Source of the DNA: Owenia fusiformis
Taxonomy: Eukaryota; Annelida; Polychaeta; Sabellida; Oweniidae
Reading direction: 5' to 3'
Assembly: GCA_903813345.2 (NCBI GenBank)
Contig: CAIIXF020000009.1
Location: 30,046,740 to 30,110,739 of the forward strand
Length of the DNA stretch: 64,000 nucleotides
Below, one piece after another: positions 25,601-34,242 of this stretch. The position numbers and the translations under genes were made by a program. Position 1 is the stretch's first letter. Every line of letters begins with the position of its first letter. The notes beneath the pieces are model-generated. The model was given only the letters and a program-made list of their open reading frames with translations. It was not told the origin of the DNA and did no database searches.

Positions 25601-28600
25601 TAACACAAATGGATAATAACATTCTTTATCGGTTTGAATTTCTCATTGTAGTTGACAGTTAAAGCCACTGACCCTGACAATCCAGAAAACCCAACATATG
25701 GAACAGTCACAGTTGATGTAGATCGTAACCTCAATGGGCCAAAGTTCCACCCTACCAATTATGTGAGGTATATCACTGAGAATTTTGTACTTGGAAACAC
25801 AATCATTAACCTGAATGCCACTGATGAAGACAAAGGGGTGAGTCCATTTTTTATTTTTATTTTTTTACATATTTATTATTCTGGATGAGATTTTTTTAAA
25901 TGAAATTAATTATACAGGTATGTAAATGCATTTCATGAGATAGTTTGCTTTTAACAATCAGAAAGAGGAAACTTACACTCAAACAAATCCATTGTGTTTC
26001 ATTTGAGAAATTTTGTTAACCACAAAATTGCTTAAAGTGCTCACAATATCACAATATTATTGAGCCGTCCTGTACATTTATGTTCTTTATAGTGTAAGTA
26101 GAGATGTTGAAGATTCTTATAATACAAGTTGTAGCTGAGTTTGAACACTACAACAGCGTGACAATGCTTAATGTGGACGAATTATTAGGTCATATAAATA
26201 TAAAATGTAAATTTTAATTTAGGATGTTATAACTTTCATTCTGAGAAGTGCTACAGATGATGGAAATGACTTTTTCTATGTGCGAGAAAGGAATGGCGAT
26301 GTTATCCTAAAAAAGATCTTGATAGATAACCCTATCAAGAAGTATGAGGTACGTTAAGAAGATGACATCGTATTTTGGACAATTATATACTTAAAAGAAT
26401 TATGTTATTTCTGATTTATTAAATCACCTTGCACAAAGTTTGAAGCCATATGCCTGTCCATACGTTCTTCCATGACACAAAACTGATAGTTTAAATATGA
26501 TATGATTTGGTTCTTGTATATGTGAATAAAGTCTCCTGAGATATGGCTGCTAAATTCAAAATGGCTGCCATTTCTGTTAAAAATGGATTTTATACTTATT
26601 TTTAAGTATTGTTTTTATACATGATCATTCTCCAAAATGGTTGCTATTTTTTGTAAGAAATTAAATTTTTGGTTAAAGCTTCTTTACTACAATTAACTTT
26701 GGTTATATTTTGAATGATGGTGCTACTTTAGAACTTCTGAGTAATTCCAAAATGGCTTCCAAATGGCTTCTTACTGTGTTTAATCAAAATGGCTGCTAAA
26801 GTCAAAACAATCTCATATTTTTGTTAAGCCTACCACTATAACATGCCCAATTTGAGTATAACAGATATTTCACAGCTGTATTTTGCCAAAAGGAGACACT
26901 TCAAATGCCTTATGATTACAAGCTTCAATCTTAGGAGTGATTTGATAAATGTATATTTTGTTCGTTTGGATTTGCTACCTCATGGAGTTCTACTCTGTCT
27001 AAGTTTTGAATGATATTACTTGATATATTTCATTGATTAGTATTTCTTCAATGTTGACTTCAAAATGTAATGTTAGTAAAATATGAGTCAAAGATATAAG
27101 GAATCCAATATTTCAATGCACTTTTCAGTTGATAGTTGATGCAGTAGATGACAGTGGACGTAATGCAACCACAAAGGTTACCATTCACATAGTGCCAGAT
27201 GAAAGTAAGCCAGAGTTCAGTCCTACTAACAACACAGTAGACACAGATGAAAACCAACCAATCGGGAAGGTCTTGAAAACTGTCACAGCAACTGATGGAG
27301 ATTTAAAGGTATAGTATTATGACACTTTCTTTGTATATACTACATTTTTGTTTTGTATTGTTATTGTTCACACACCGAGAGCCTGTGGAATCACTTGTCC
27401 ATCTGTCCAAATGTATTTCTGTCTGTCTTTTTATTCTTGAACAATTTTTGGACAAATAAAACTCATTTGCGTCATTTCACAATACCCAATGTGCAAGCTA
27501 TTTTTTTATTATTATTTTTTTCATGTCACCACCAGAAGTGATGCCAACTTTTTTGAAGACGGTGGTTGGCATTTGGTGTTTGGTGGTCTGCATCTGTAAC
27601 AAATTGCAGGTGGTGAAATTTTGCATGTTTTTTTTTAACTTCCATTCCATTGTTGGCAGTTTGTATTTGTTGCGACTATCTATGCAATGACTTACCAGAT
27701 GGTGACATTTTGTCATGTCAATGCCTTGTTTAGTGAACATAGTTGATATTTGGATCTTTTTCAATTGCATTATGTACATACTAGCTGAGGATTTAAATTA
27801 ATTGCTTTGCATTTCTAATTTATGTTATTTCTGCTGCTTTAGAAACAATCATTTAATTCACTGTGTCACAAAAATGATGCTTATTTTCTGCAGAATTCTG
27901 AGATCAATTTTACAATGTCTTAATTCAAGGTTGTCAGCCTTTAGAGCTCTAGGTCATTAATTTTGGACTGTTTATTATTTTGATTCAGAGCATCTGTTTA
28001 TTCCATGGAAAGGGGACCTACCCTTTTACCTATACCCTTGTCACTTTTCTTTATATTTCTTTCAGGGCCGTATGCAGTATGAAATTATTGGACTTTATCC
28101 TGCTGAGGATTATTTCAGCATCGATAGGAACACTGGACAAATCGCTGTGTTAGGCGATCTGAGGGAGGACCCTCTCCAGCTGTTCATGTATACAGTAAGT
28201 GGAAACAATTTAAGGGAGAATACTCCTGTTTCAATTCAAGTAACAATCAAATGGAATCTAGTAACTAACTGCATAAATCTACTGAAATATCATGACCCAG
28301 AAGAAAAATAGAAATCCAGATCATTATGGACAGTTCATATGTATTTTCCCATCTTATATCAATCTAATTCCAAATCTTGATTTACTCTCTAGTTTTACAC
28401 TGTGGAAAGACCAGACATTAACTTATTTTAATCATTTTATAAATCTTAATTTTGTAAACTTTAAATTAAGTGTGTTCAATGAATTTATGCTGGATTATAA
28501 TGATTATTCACTCTTTTTTAGCTGCGTGTCATTGCCTATGATAGCCTCAGTCCAACAGAGCGAGCACAGAGAGATTTCTATTTTTATGTGGCACGTAATC

Positions 28601-29647
28601 TTCATGGGCCAGAATGGATGTTTGATACATTTTCCCGTGCTATCAGACTACCAGTAGAGACACCTACTGGCACTTCTGTGGTCAAATTGCAGGCTAAGGA
28701 TAAAGATGTAAATGTATGATATTTTTGTTCATCTTTCACTCGCTGTTTCACTTGCGTTTAATTTTGAAATCAAAATAAAGATGTCCTTGGCTGTTATAAA
28801 GAGAGAAATACCAATTTTCTAGTGGTGTTTAGAAATTATCTCTCTTAAAAAGGACATAACACGATCACATACGAAAATGTGTCATAACTGTGACCCACTA
28901 TGCATTTATTTGAAAGGAATTAAAAAGGATTCCCATGGGCCATTAAAAGAAGATATTTTAATATACCCCTCTTTCCACTTCTAGTTCAAGAGAGATCATT
29001 AATCGGATAAAACTGGATTATATGGATTGTAGTTCTCTGTGAATGTCATCCCTAAGCTCAATCTGATGTAATGATATTTGGTAGTCTATAAAAACAAATG
29101 CAATTTTCTGATATTTTTTAGATTAATTTGTTTTATATTTCAGGTTTGGTATTTAACCTCTTGACTACCTGGAGTGACGAGATTTCTCGCCACCTCAGAA
29201 ATGACCTTGAAACAAAGAGTGACGAAAAATCTGTCACTAAAATTGCTCTTGTTTGAAGAATTTTCATCCAATTTACACAAAAATTATTTTCAAATGTGCA
29301 GAAATGATCTCTGCCGTCTAATTTTACTAAGTTAAGCATCCAAAGTTGTATAGGTATGTAGTAAAATGTCAAAAGGTGGCTAAAATGAAAAATTCTCTGG
29401 TTTCAACCAATTTTAGAGCCTGGGATTAGAGAGGTTAATAATGCCTTTACCTACCATATTGGATGTGTTTCTAGTTTTAGAGCTTGCCATTTTACCAAAA
29501 GCATATTGAACATTTCAGGATGTCATACGCTATGATGTGAAGGATGACAACTCAGGAAGGAGCGCATTGGAATATTTCTGGTTAAACAAGGACACAGGAG
29601 ATTTGATACTGAGGAAAAATCTTCCACAAAGTCTCAGATTCTTCTAT
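13474..29647 (+). CDS. Cadherin ectodomain gene fragment, 18 exons, ~8 EC repeats
   Basis: Eighteen exons alternate between a long type (60-66 codons: end of one EC repeat, linker, start of the next) and a short type (41-43 codons: middle of an EC repeat). All but one are multiples of three and all introns are phase 0. Cadherin signatures recur: AxDxD after strand B, a (F/Y)xVxxxTGxIxV strand pair, LRED/LRDD in place of the usual LDRE, LxVxAxD, and PxFxxxxY at each repeat start. The DxNDNxP linker is absent; linkers read like R-D/N-x-x-x-P-x-F. Eight repeats are complete or nearly so, with a partial one at each end. There is no signal peptide, membrane segment, start or stop. The exon at 17805 has a frameshift and the exon at 16629 is shortened. 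It is probably part of a cell-adhesion protein. The fragment could be an incomplete paralogue of the upstream gene or a misplaced part of it. Confidence 0.85.
14013..14135 (+). CDS. Cadherin exon B (short type)
   Basis: TTTGACAG acceptor, GTAAGT donor, 41 codons. DSLKYEAIG... FFHVDPISGRIYV, the middle strands of an EC repeat. Confidence 0.82.
14382..14579 (+). CDS. Cadherin exon C (long type)
   Basis: TTCTCTAG acceptor, GTAAAG donor, 66 codons. LRVRATET..., linker VITVQRDKGPPVF, ends VKAVDPDPK. Confidence 0.83.
14607..15056. mobile_element. Foldback element with long inverted arms
   Basis: Left arm 14611 to about 14790 and right arm about 14885-15055 are imperfect reverse complements (TTAGTCACTGGTCA against TGACCAGTGATTAG; GATGGCGGACGGGA against TCCCGTCCGCCATC). 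Non-coding, in the intron between cadherin exons C and D. Confidence 0.75.
15257..16168. mobile_element. Outer inverted-repeat element with ACAGTAAAACC-type ends
   Basis: Left end TAGTACAGTAAAACCAAATG at 15257 is opposed by TGTTTTACTGTACATA near 16152-16168. Internal words TGTTCAGA and GCAGGTGTTCA match the element at 46492-47792. It contains the nested element at 15373-15843. Confidence 0.6.
15373..15843. mobile_element. 471-bp element with 22-bp terminal inverted repeats, nested
   Basis: Bases 15373-15394 (GTACCGGATTTTCTCGCATA plus TA) are matched by the reverse complement of the right end finishing at 15843. Short TACGCCC words recur inside. No ORF. Confidence 0.75.
16264..16392 (+). CDS. 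Cadherin exon D (short type)
   Basis: ATTTCAG acceptor, GTAAGT donor, 43 codons. GILRYKVVGDYPADAFF, then TTGTVSVSRDLRED. Confidence 0.83.
16629..16736 (+). CDS. Cadherin exon E (long type, shortened)
   Basis: TTTCAG acceptor, GTAAGC donor, only 36 codons instead of 60-66. It begins VKVQAFDD and ends VLAVDNDG, but the P-x-F linker and first strand of the next repeat are missing. It is still phase 0-0, so the frame survives. Confidence 0.75.
16765..17000. repeat. Copy of the AAGTGCTATATTGTC repeat family (short)
   Basis: Starts CACTTTCTAAGTGCTATATT and ends GTGATATTTATCACTG. The interior (TCAACTTGAAATTTTCACCG, GATGCAAGAG, TCTGATTAGGTTTTGGGCAT) matches 38771-40185. Confidence 0.65.
17251..17376 (+). 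CDS. Cadherin exon F (short type)
   Basis: GTTATAG acceptor, GTGAGT donor, 42 codons. GTVTYGLKNTD... FFYVDPSTGAVSTRKSL. Confidence 0.82.
17805..17988 (+). pseudogene. Cadherin exon G (long type) with a frameshift
   Basis: TATATAG acceptor, GTATGG donor. It begins VIVVACDDGNPKLC with linker VMQSEYKPKF. At 184 bases it is the only exon here that is not a multiple of three. The frame shifts at about 17960-17965: upstream codons end SIGS, and the expected VATDDDLK ending is present only in another frame. Reading straight on gives TGA TGA. This is either a real lesion or a 1-2-base assembly or sequencing error. Confidence 0.78.
18138..19072. mobile_element. ~0.93-kb element with GACCGACC-rich inverted ends
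   Basis: Left GGATATATGGGGTTTATGG with AAAGACCGACC words, and right GGTCGGTGTTTTACGAAAAC then CCGGATATTGG, are imperfect reverse complements. Each end has its own GACC/GGTC palindromes. In the intron between cadherin exons G and H. Confidence 0.6.
19197..22752. mobile_element. Possible 3.5-kb composite element with weak inverted ends
   Basis: Left TTTTCTGTATCACTTGGTAA followed by AATAATATAGAATAAAATG resembles the reverse complement of 22690-22752. Inside are four diverged direct copies of a TTAATCCCTAATTATTCAAT block. ORFs here do not look like any gene. Confidence 0.4.
19523..22010. repeat. Four diverged direct copies of a ~0.5-kb block
   Basis: Copies begin near 19523, 20068, 21174 and 21704 with TAATCCCTAATTATTCAATT-like words and share ATAATGTCCCTTATGTTATG and ATTAACATTGTGTTA. 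Spacing is uneven, with a larger gap before the third copy that includes a C/G-rich stretch near 20518-20552. Confidence 0.7.
22868..22990 (+). CDS. Cadherin exon H (short type)
   Basis: GCTACAG acceptor, GTAAGA donor, 41 codons. GNLIYTVTGRAPGDSYFGVD, then QGIIRVTDDLSKDD. It follows a 4.9-kb intron filled with repeats. Confidence 0.83.
23181..23366 (+). CDS. Cadherin exon I (long type)
   Basis: TTCCAG acceptor, GTAGGT donor, 62 codons. LDVQVYDD..., linker ITVNRNPSTPVF, ends VVASDADTS. Confidence 0.84.
23544..23666 (+). CDS. Cadherin exon J (short type)
   Basis: TTTTCAG acceptor, GTAAGT donor, 41 codons. DRLAYTLMGNS... FYVHPFTGEVALKKHL. Confidence 0.83.
24606..24797 (+). CDS. Cadherin exon K (long type)
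   Basis: ATTACAG acceptor, GTAAGT donor, 64 codons. LQIMVSDQ..., linker VSVVRDVDPPYF, ends VLARDDDMYE. Confidence 0.84.
25305..25433 (+). CDS. Cadherin exon L (short type)
   Basis: CTTACAG acceptor, GTACAC donor, 43 codons. GNKIKYELDGVYPAQDFFYV, then VIRVKRDLRDD. Confidence 0.83.
25652..25837 (+). CDS. Cadherin exon M (long type)
   Basis: ATTGTAG acceptor, GTGAGT donor, 62 codons. LTVKATDPDNP..., linker VDVDRNLNGPKF, ends LNATDEDKG. Two N-glycosylation-like sites lie near the end. Confidence 0.84.
26223..26348 (+). CDS. Cadherin exon N (short type)
   Basis: AATTTAG acceptor, GTACGT donor, 42 codons. DVITFILRSA... FFYVRERNGDVILKK. Confidence 0.82.
26470..26870. repeat. AAAATGGCTGCC-type repeat
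   Basis: Repeated AAAATGGCTGCCATTT-like words in the intron between cadherin exons N and O. The same type occurs at 58240-59210. Confidence 0.5.
27129..27308 (+). CDS. Cadherin exon O (long type)
   Basis: CTTTTCAG acceptor, GTATAG donor, 60 codons. LIVDAVDDSGRN..., linker IHIVPDESKPEF, ends VTATDGDLK. Confidence 0.83.
27524..27725. repeat. Short copy of the TGTCACCACC hairpin repeat family
   Basis: Starts TGTCACCACCAGAAGTG and ends GGTGACATTTTGTCATGTCA. Lies in the intron between cadherin exons O and P. Confidence 0.6.
28066..28194 (+). CDS. Cadherin exon P (short type)
   Basis: CTTTCAG acceptor, GTAAGT donor, 43 codons. GRMQYEIIGLYPAEDYFSID, then TGQIAVLGDLRED. Confidence 0.83.
28522..28713 (+). 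CDS. Cadherin exon Q (long type)
   Basis: TTTTTAG acceptor, 64 codons. LRVIAYDSLSP..., linker VARNLHGPEW, ends LQAKDKDVN. Two GT donors are possible (28708 and 28714). I chose the second because it keeps the two residues that follow the last Asp in sister exons. Confidence 0.8.
29152..29440. mobile_element. ~290-bp inverted-repeat element
   Basis: Left TTTAACCTCTTGACTACC and right GGGATTAGAGAGGTTAATA are imperfect reverse complements. No ORF. In the intron between cadherin exons Q and R. Confidence 0.5.
29519..29647 (+). CDS. Cadherin exon R (short type), last one found
   Basis: CATTTCAG acceptor, GTAAGT donor, 43 codons. DVIRYDVKDDN... then DTGDLILRKNL and RFFY. A following long-type exon should exist but none was seen up to 33400. 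Confidence 0.82.
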
Positions 29648-30639
29648 GTAAGTATTATAACATTTGTTTTCTTTCCAAAAATAGATGGAGACATATTGGA
29701 TATTTAGATTTTAAATACTCTCTCAAATTATGCTGTGTAAATTGCATGTGCAACTGATGTCTGCATCTCTGGTAGTAATACTTTAGTTTTGGTCGAGGAA
29801 TTTAAGTTAGGCAGAATGAGTAAGTGAACTATAAATGCAAACTTGTGACACAATAAGATACATATATTGTATATCTAAAAGGAAATCCTACTTGCATTGG
29901 GGGCCATATTGGAAGAAATCAATTTTCTGTCTATTAGTAATATAGAGACTGTATGACTACATTGTTGTTCAGCTTGGGTTTAGAGGACATTAAGCTGCCT
30001 CCAATATGTTTGAATGGCTTGGCGTTTATCATTCTTTAATTCAAACCACTGGCTCATAATGTTCACATAAAGAAATGTTGTTTTGGAATAAAAATGGATT
30101 TTATTTTTCACAAAATAGATTTCATTTTCACTATGTGAACTACAGTATTAATACAATTTTTATGAAGTAAAATATGAAGTATTTTAAAATAGAACCTTTC
30201 AATAAAATAGAATGCAAATCTATATTGTCAGGTTGTACACACTTCAATTTGTCCACAGACCTGAATTTGGTCTGCCATGAAATTTGTTCTCTTTTTCTCT
30301 GAACAGAATACATATGTACAGCAATATTTACCATATATACTTTTTAACTATTTACAATGATTGCATATTCTTAAATGCCTTGGACTAGATTTTATCTTCC
30401 TGTTTCTGTTTGCAAATTGATGAAGCAATTTACATCGAGACACCTGTTTTGAGTCTGCTTTATATTGTTTTCAAGTTGCTTATTGCAGATAGATCATCTC
30501 TCAATCTTTTGAGAAACATATGCTTCAAATACACGAGTCAGCTAGGGTTTTCGCACTATTTTAAGACAATATGCTATATTATATTTTTGGACATACATTA
30601 TTCATTCTATTTTAGTCACTATTATAGAAGGGGCAACAA

Positions 30640-31400
30640 ACACTATAGAGATGGGTTGAGAGTAACTTATAGTACTACATTATTTCCTGCTAGCAATATC
30701 CCATTTTATACACTCTGTTCTTTGCTGCCACTTTATGTATTCCAACCTGGACAATGGCAAATTGTGCTCATGCAATATTGTCAGCTATACATACACGATT
30801 CAGGCAGATGCTCTGTTCACTTAATGAAGCTAATGCTGAACGTTTTTAAGTGTTTACTATCTGCATAGATTTATAGACCTATTTTGGTCACCTTTTAAGA
30901 AAGGAATACATGATAAAATACATATAGTGTCTTTAAAGGGGCAACAAAGACTATAGGGATGAGTTGAGACTTCTTGTCAGGGTACACTATTTTTGCACAC
31001 AATGTCTCATTTCTTGTCATTCCTATTTTTTGTTTCAAGATTACTTTCTATATTTTACACTAAGATTTGTACATTCTGTTCCTTGCTGACACTTTATGTA
31101 TTCCATCCTGGACACTGGCAGATTTGTTAGCTACCTAGGCTATTCAAGCAGATGCTTTATCACTTGATAAAGCTAATGCTAAACCTTTTTTTCTCATTGC
31201 AATGATTTAAAGACCTATTTTGGTCACCTTTTCAGAAAGGAATACAAGATAAAATACATGTAGTGTCTTTAAAGGGGCAACAAAGACTACAGAGATTAGT
31301 TGAGTTGCTTATCACACCTTATTACTTTTAAACAATTCTTTGTAATTGTGTTCTTTGTTGCCACTTTATATAAAGAAGCCTCAATAATAGCAATTCGTGC
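30640..31400. repeat. Three tandem copies of a ~310-bp block
   Basis: Each starts AGGGGCAACAAAGACTAYAG and contains an ACTTTATGTATTCCA word. Copies begin near 30641, 30941 and 31266; the third is shorter. AGGGGCAACAAAG also occurs at 10814. Confidence 0.65.
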
Positions 31401-32863
31401 TTGGGCAATATTGACTGCTATATTATTCTTATTGGTTGTTTAACTGACGAAATCAGGGTCATATAAAGAGTTCTGTAACAGCTTTTAAAAGCAGTATTTT
31501 GAACAGGTATTCCTCCAAGAAATCTATTCACATATAACCAGTATAAGTATGAATAAAAAAGACATACCAGTTTTGGGGAGCATAAAAGGTCCCTTAGTTT
31601 CATGCAAATAACAATTTTCTATATTTTTAACTACATGTATTTACAATTGTTGCATATTCTTAGTTGCCTTGGTTTACAGTTTTATTATCCAGTTTCAGTT
31701 ACTCAGATGCAAGTAGGTCAGGTGTCTAATTGGCAGGGTATCAGAAAATTCCCTTAAACTTGAATATTCATCAGTTTTAGTGGTTCAATTTTCATATTAC
31801 CCTCATGTTTCTGATAGCTATACAAAAAATATGTCCAGTTAGAAAATACCTTTCCAATATAAGAAAAGATATTTCACTTTTTGTGATTTTACAACATAGG
31901 GTTTATGGTGAATTTCCCTCACCTAGAAGTCACATTTTCAGAGTTGATAGACCCTTTTTAAAACCACATATATCGTAATGATGTGATTTTACTTGTAGAT
32001 TTCTAATATGATATCACTGAGACTGAATTTTGAATTTTTAATGACGTAAATCAAGATTATTTCTACTCGCATCTTAAGTCTATTGGCAAATTGACAAAGC
32101 TTTACACATTACAATACATATACATAGATGCCAGTGTTATGTCTGCTTATTTGACAGGTAGATCGTTTCTCGATCTTTTGAGAAATATTTGGTTCAATGC
32201 GAATAAGATAAAGGCAGAGGCTGTCTATAGCATGATGATAATAGCATTCTATAGAAATGCATTCAATCTGTTGGTTTTTTAAACCATTTGCACATATAAG
32301 ATACATTTAATAGTTTGAATGACTACATTTGTTGTTATAATCTTGCATCAAATCACACTACCCATTCTCCTATTTAAATAGAGGATGAAAATAGTCTGAT
32401 GAGAGAGATCGATTATTGCAAGTTAATAGCGATTCTAAATTAGTCAGTTACCAATTATTCTTAAATTCTAGGGTTTTATCAGATTTTTTTGCAAATTAAT
32501 TTTGAACTTTTTTGATTTGGAATACCTAAATTAGCTTCTGAATATTGATAATATGTATGCTTTCCAGCTCTATTTGGATCAATTAATATAAAAAGGGATA
32601 AAATCTTCAATAAGTATTCTCATGTTAAAAGATTCATTTAGGATATCAATTCAAAATTTAGTTTGAAGTAAGTTTTAGAACAATTTACTTACAATTATGA
32701 TTTTTATTATCCTAGAATATATCCAAGTGTTATCATTATATCCATTTGTATCTTTTTAAGTCATTTAAATGAATTCAAATCAACTTTTATGAAGTCAGTC
32801 TTCAATTTTCAGCAAATATAATAATCATTTGAATCATAATTGTTTTCACATTGTTGTTTTATA

Positions 32864-33050
32864 GCTCAGTGTTGTAGTTCTTGGCATTGTTGTAATATTT
32901 GTGATCTTTGTTGTTGGTGTTATTGTCATTGTTCTAGTATCAGTGTTGTAATTGTCACTGTATTGTTTGTCTTTGAGTTGTTGTTGTAATTGTCATTGTT
33001 GTTGTTATATCAGAGTTGTAATTGTCAGTGTTGTTGTTTCTCACTTGTAT
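32864..33050. repeat. GTT-rich imperfect microsatellite
   Basis: Repeated TTGTTGTT/ATTGTCATTG words. No function suggested. Confidence 0.6.
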
Positions 33051-33441
33051 CAGGATGCTGGGCTGAAACACAATTTTGACAATTAGATGTAATTAATTTC
33101 ATTATTATCTACAATTTTATGGAACAATTATAGTTTTATAAGTTTCCTTTAGTGAGAAGAAATAAAGAAAATACTTTAATTCCGTAAAAATAATCATCAG
33201 CATAGCAGAATTTGATAGAAACAGTTCGTTTTTACTGTAATTGTTTACATTCATTGTTTACAAATTGTAGTTTTACTTCTCTCTATTTAATTAAACATTA
33301 ATTTGATGAATGTGATCCATTTTTTCAATTTAAAATCATTAATCTTCGTAAATTAATGTATTTTAAAGCATTATATTCATGTAATAATGCAGTATTAGAT
33401 GATATTTACTAATTGTTTTAATGTTTTGTTTTCTATTTACC

Positions 33442-34242
33442 TCACTTCCTGTATGTGACAGTGAAGATGTTGCCATTGTCATCTCCCACCACCAGCTGCC
33501 CCTCCTGGTTGATGGCAACAGAGTTAGGGCCACTCACACCATCTTCCTCGGTCAGCAGGAAGCGCAGGAATTCACCCCCAGGGGTCAGGAGATGTACCCT
33601 GTTGTTGACAGTGTCTGCAACGATGATGTGATTGCAACTATCAATGCAGACACCACGGGGGTACTTTAACTCTCCCTGACCACTGCCTGGCTTCCCATAT
33701 GACAACACTTCATGGCCATCTTTGCCCAAGCCTTTGATACAATCAGCCTCCCAGTCGCTGACTATGATGACATCAGTGGTTGATGCCACATAGTAAGGGT
33801 CACTGAATGTACCAGGCTTGGAGAGTGGTGTTGTGCCTCCAGTGGATGGATCCACACGGAACACTGTATTGGTGTTGTAATCACACACCAGTAGCTCACC
33901 TGCAGGGGTTGATGTTATACCCTGTAGCTCTAGTTTAGCTACAGGTCCTCTGCAGGTGATGTCCCGTTTGTGGGTCCCATCTACACTGTAGACACTTATG
34001 ATGTTGTTGCGGTTTGTGAATGCTAGATGGCCATCAGAAGTTAGTGTGACGCGTAAGAAGTCCTTTCCAAGATCTTTCACAAGGTTGTTCATTCTATTAT
34101 ATATCTTTGTAGTAGAGAAACGTGTACTTGTTACTGCAAAATTGCCATTGGGAATGAGAGTAAGATCCCATATCCCATTTGATTGTAGATTCTTCTTCAC
34201 CACTCTTGGCTCACAGAATTCCAATTCCCTAAGCTTTCTGAC
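33442..34242 (-). CDS. Terminal exon: NHL-repeat beta-propeller
   Basis: A single exon of 267 codons including TGA, after the acceptor TTGCAG at 34243-34248. It begins VRKLRELEFCEPRVV. Six blade-like repeats are visible. The clearest are LQGITSTPAGELLVCDYN, then YPRGVCIDSCNHIIVADTVN and NRVHLL, and SVAINQEGQLVVGDD. The phrase YGKPGSGQGELKYPRG is typical of the region before an NHL repeat in TRIM2/3/71-like proteins. The exon has no introns and its base composition is clearly coding, in contrast to its AT-rich flanks. Confidence 0.9.
   Translation of the reverse strand, partial: VRKLRELEFCEPRVVKKNLQSNGIWDLTLIPNGNFAVTSTRFSTTKIYNRMNNLVKDLGKDFLRVTLTSDGHLAFTNRNNIISVYSVDGTHKRDITCRGPVAKLELQGITSTPAGELLVCDYNTNTVFRVDPSTGGTTPLSKPGTFSDPYYVASTTDVIIVSDWEADCIKGLGKDGHEVLSYGKPGSGQGELKYPRGVCIDSCNHIIVADTVNNRVHLLTPGGEFLRFLLTEEDGVSGPNSVAINQEGQLVVGDDNGNIFTVTYRK

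Larger units (their letters stand above)
29648..33441. other. Region between cadherin fragment and NHL gene
   Basis: No exon found on either strand. Blocks at 30337-30540 and 31618-32210 are diverged direct repeats of each other (shared CTTTTGAGAAAYAT words), which explains the ORFs here. A GTT-rich microsatellite lies at about 32864-33050. The missing 3' cadherin exons are not here. Confidence 0.5.

Noticed and set aside
30410-30868. 152-codon ORF on the + strand
   Set aside because: It overlaps repeat blocks that recur, with stops, at 31600-32210 and at 30941.
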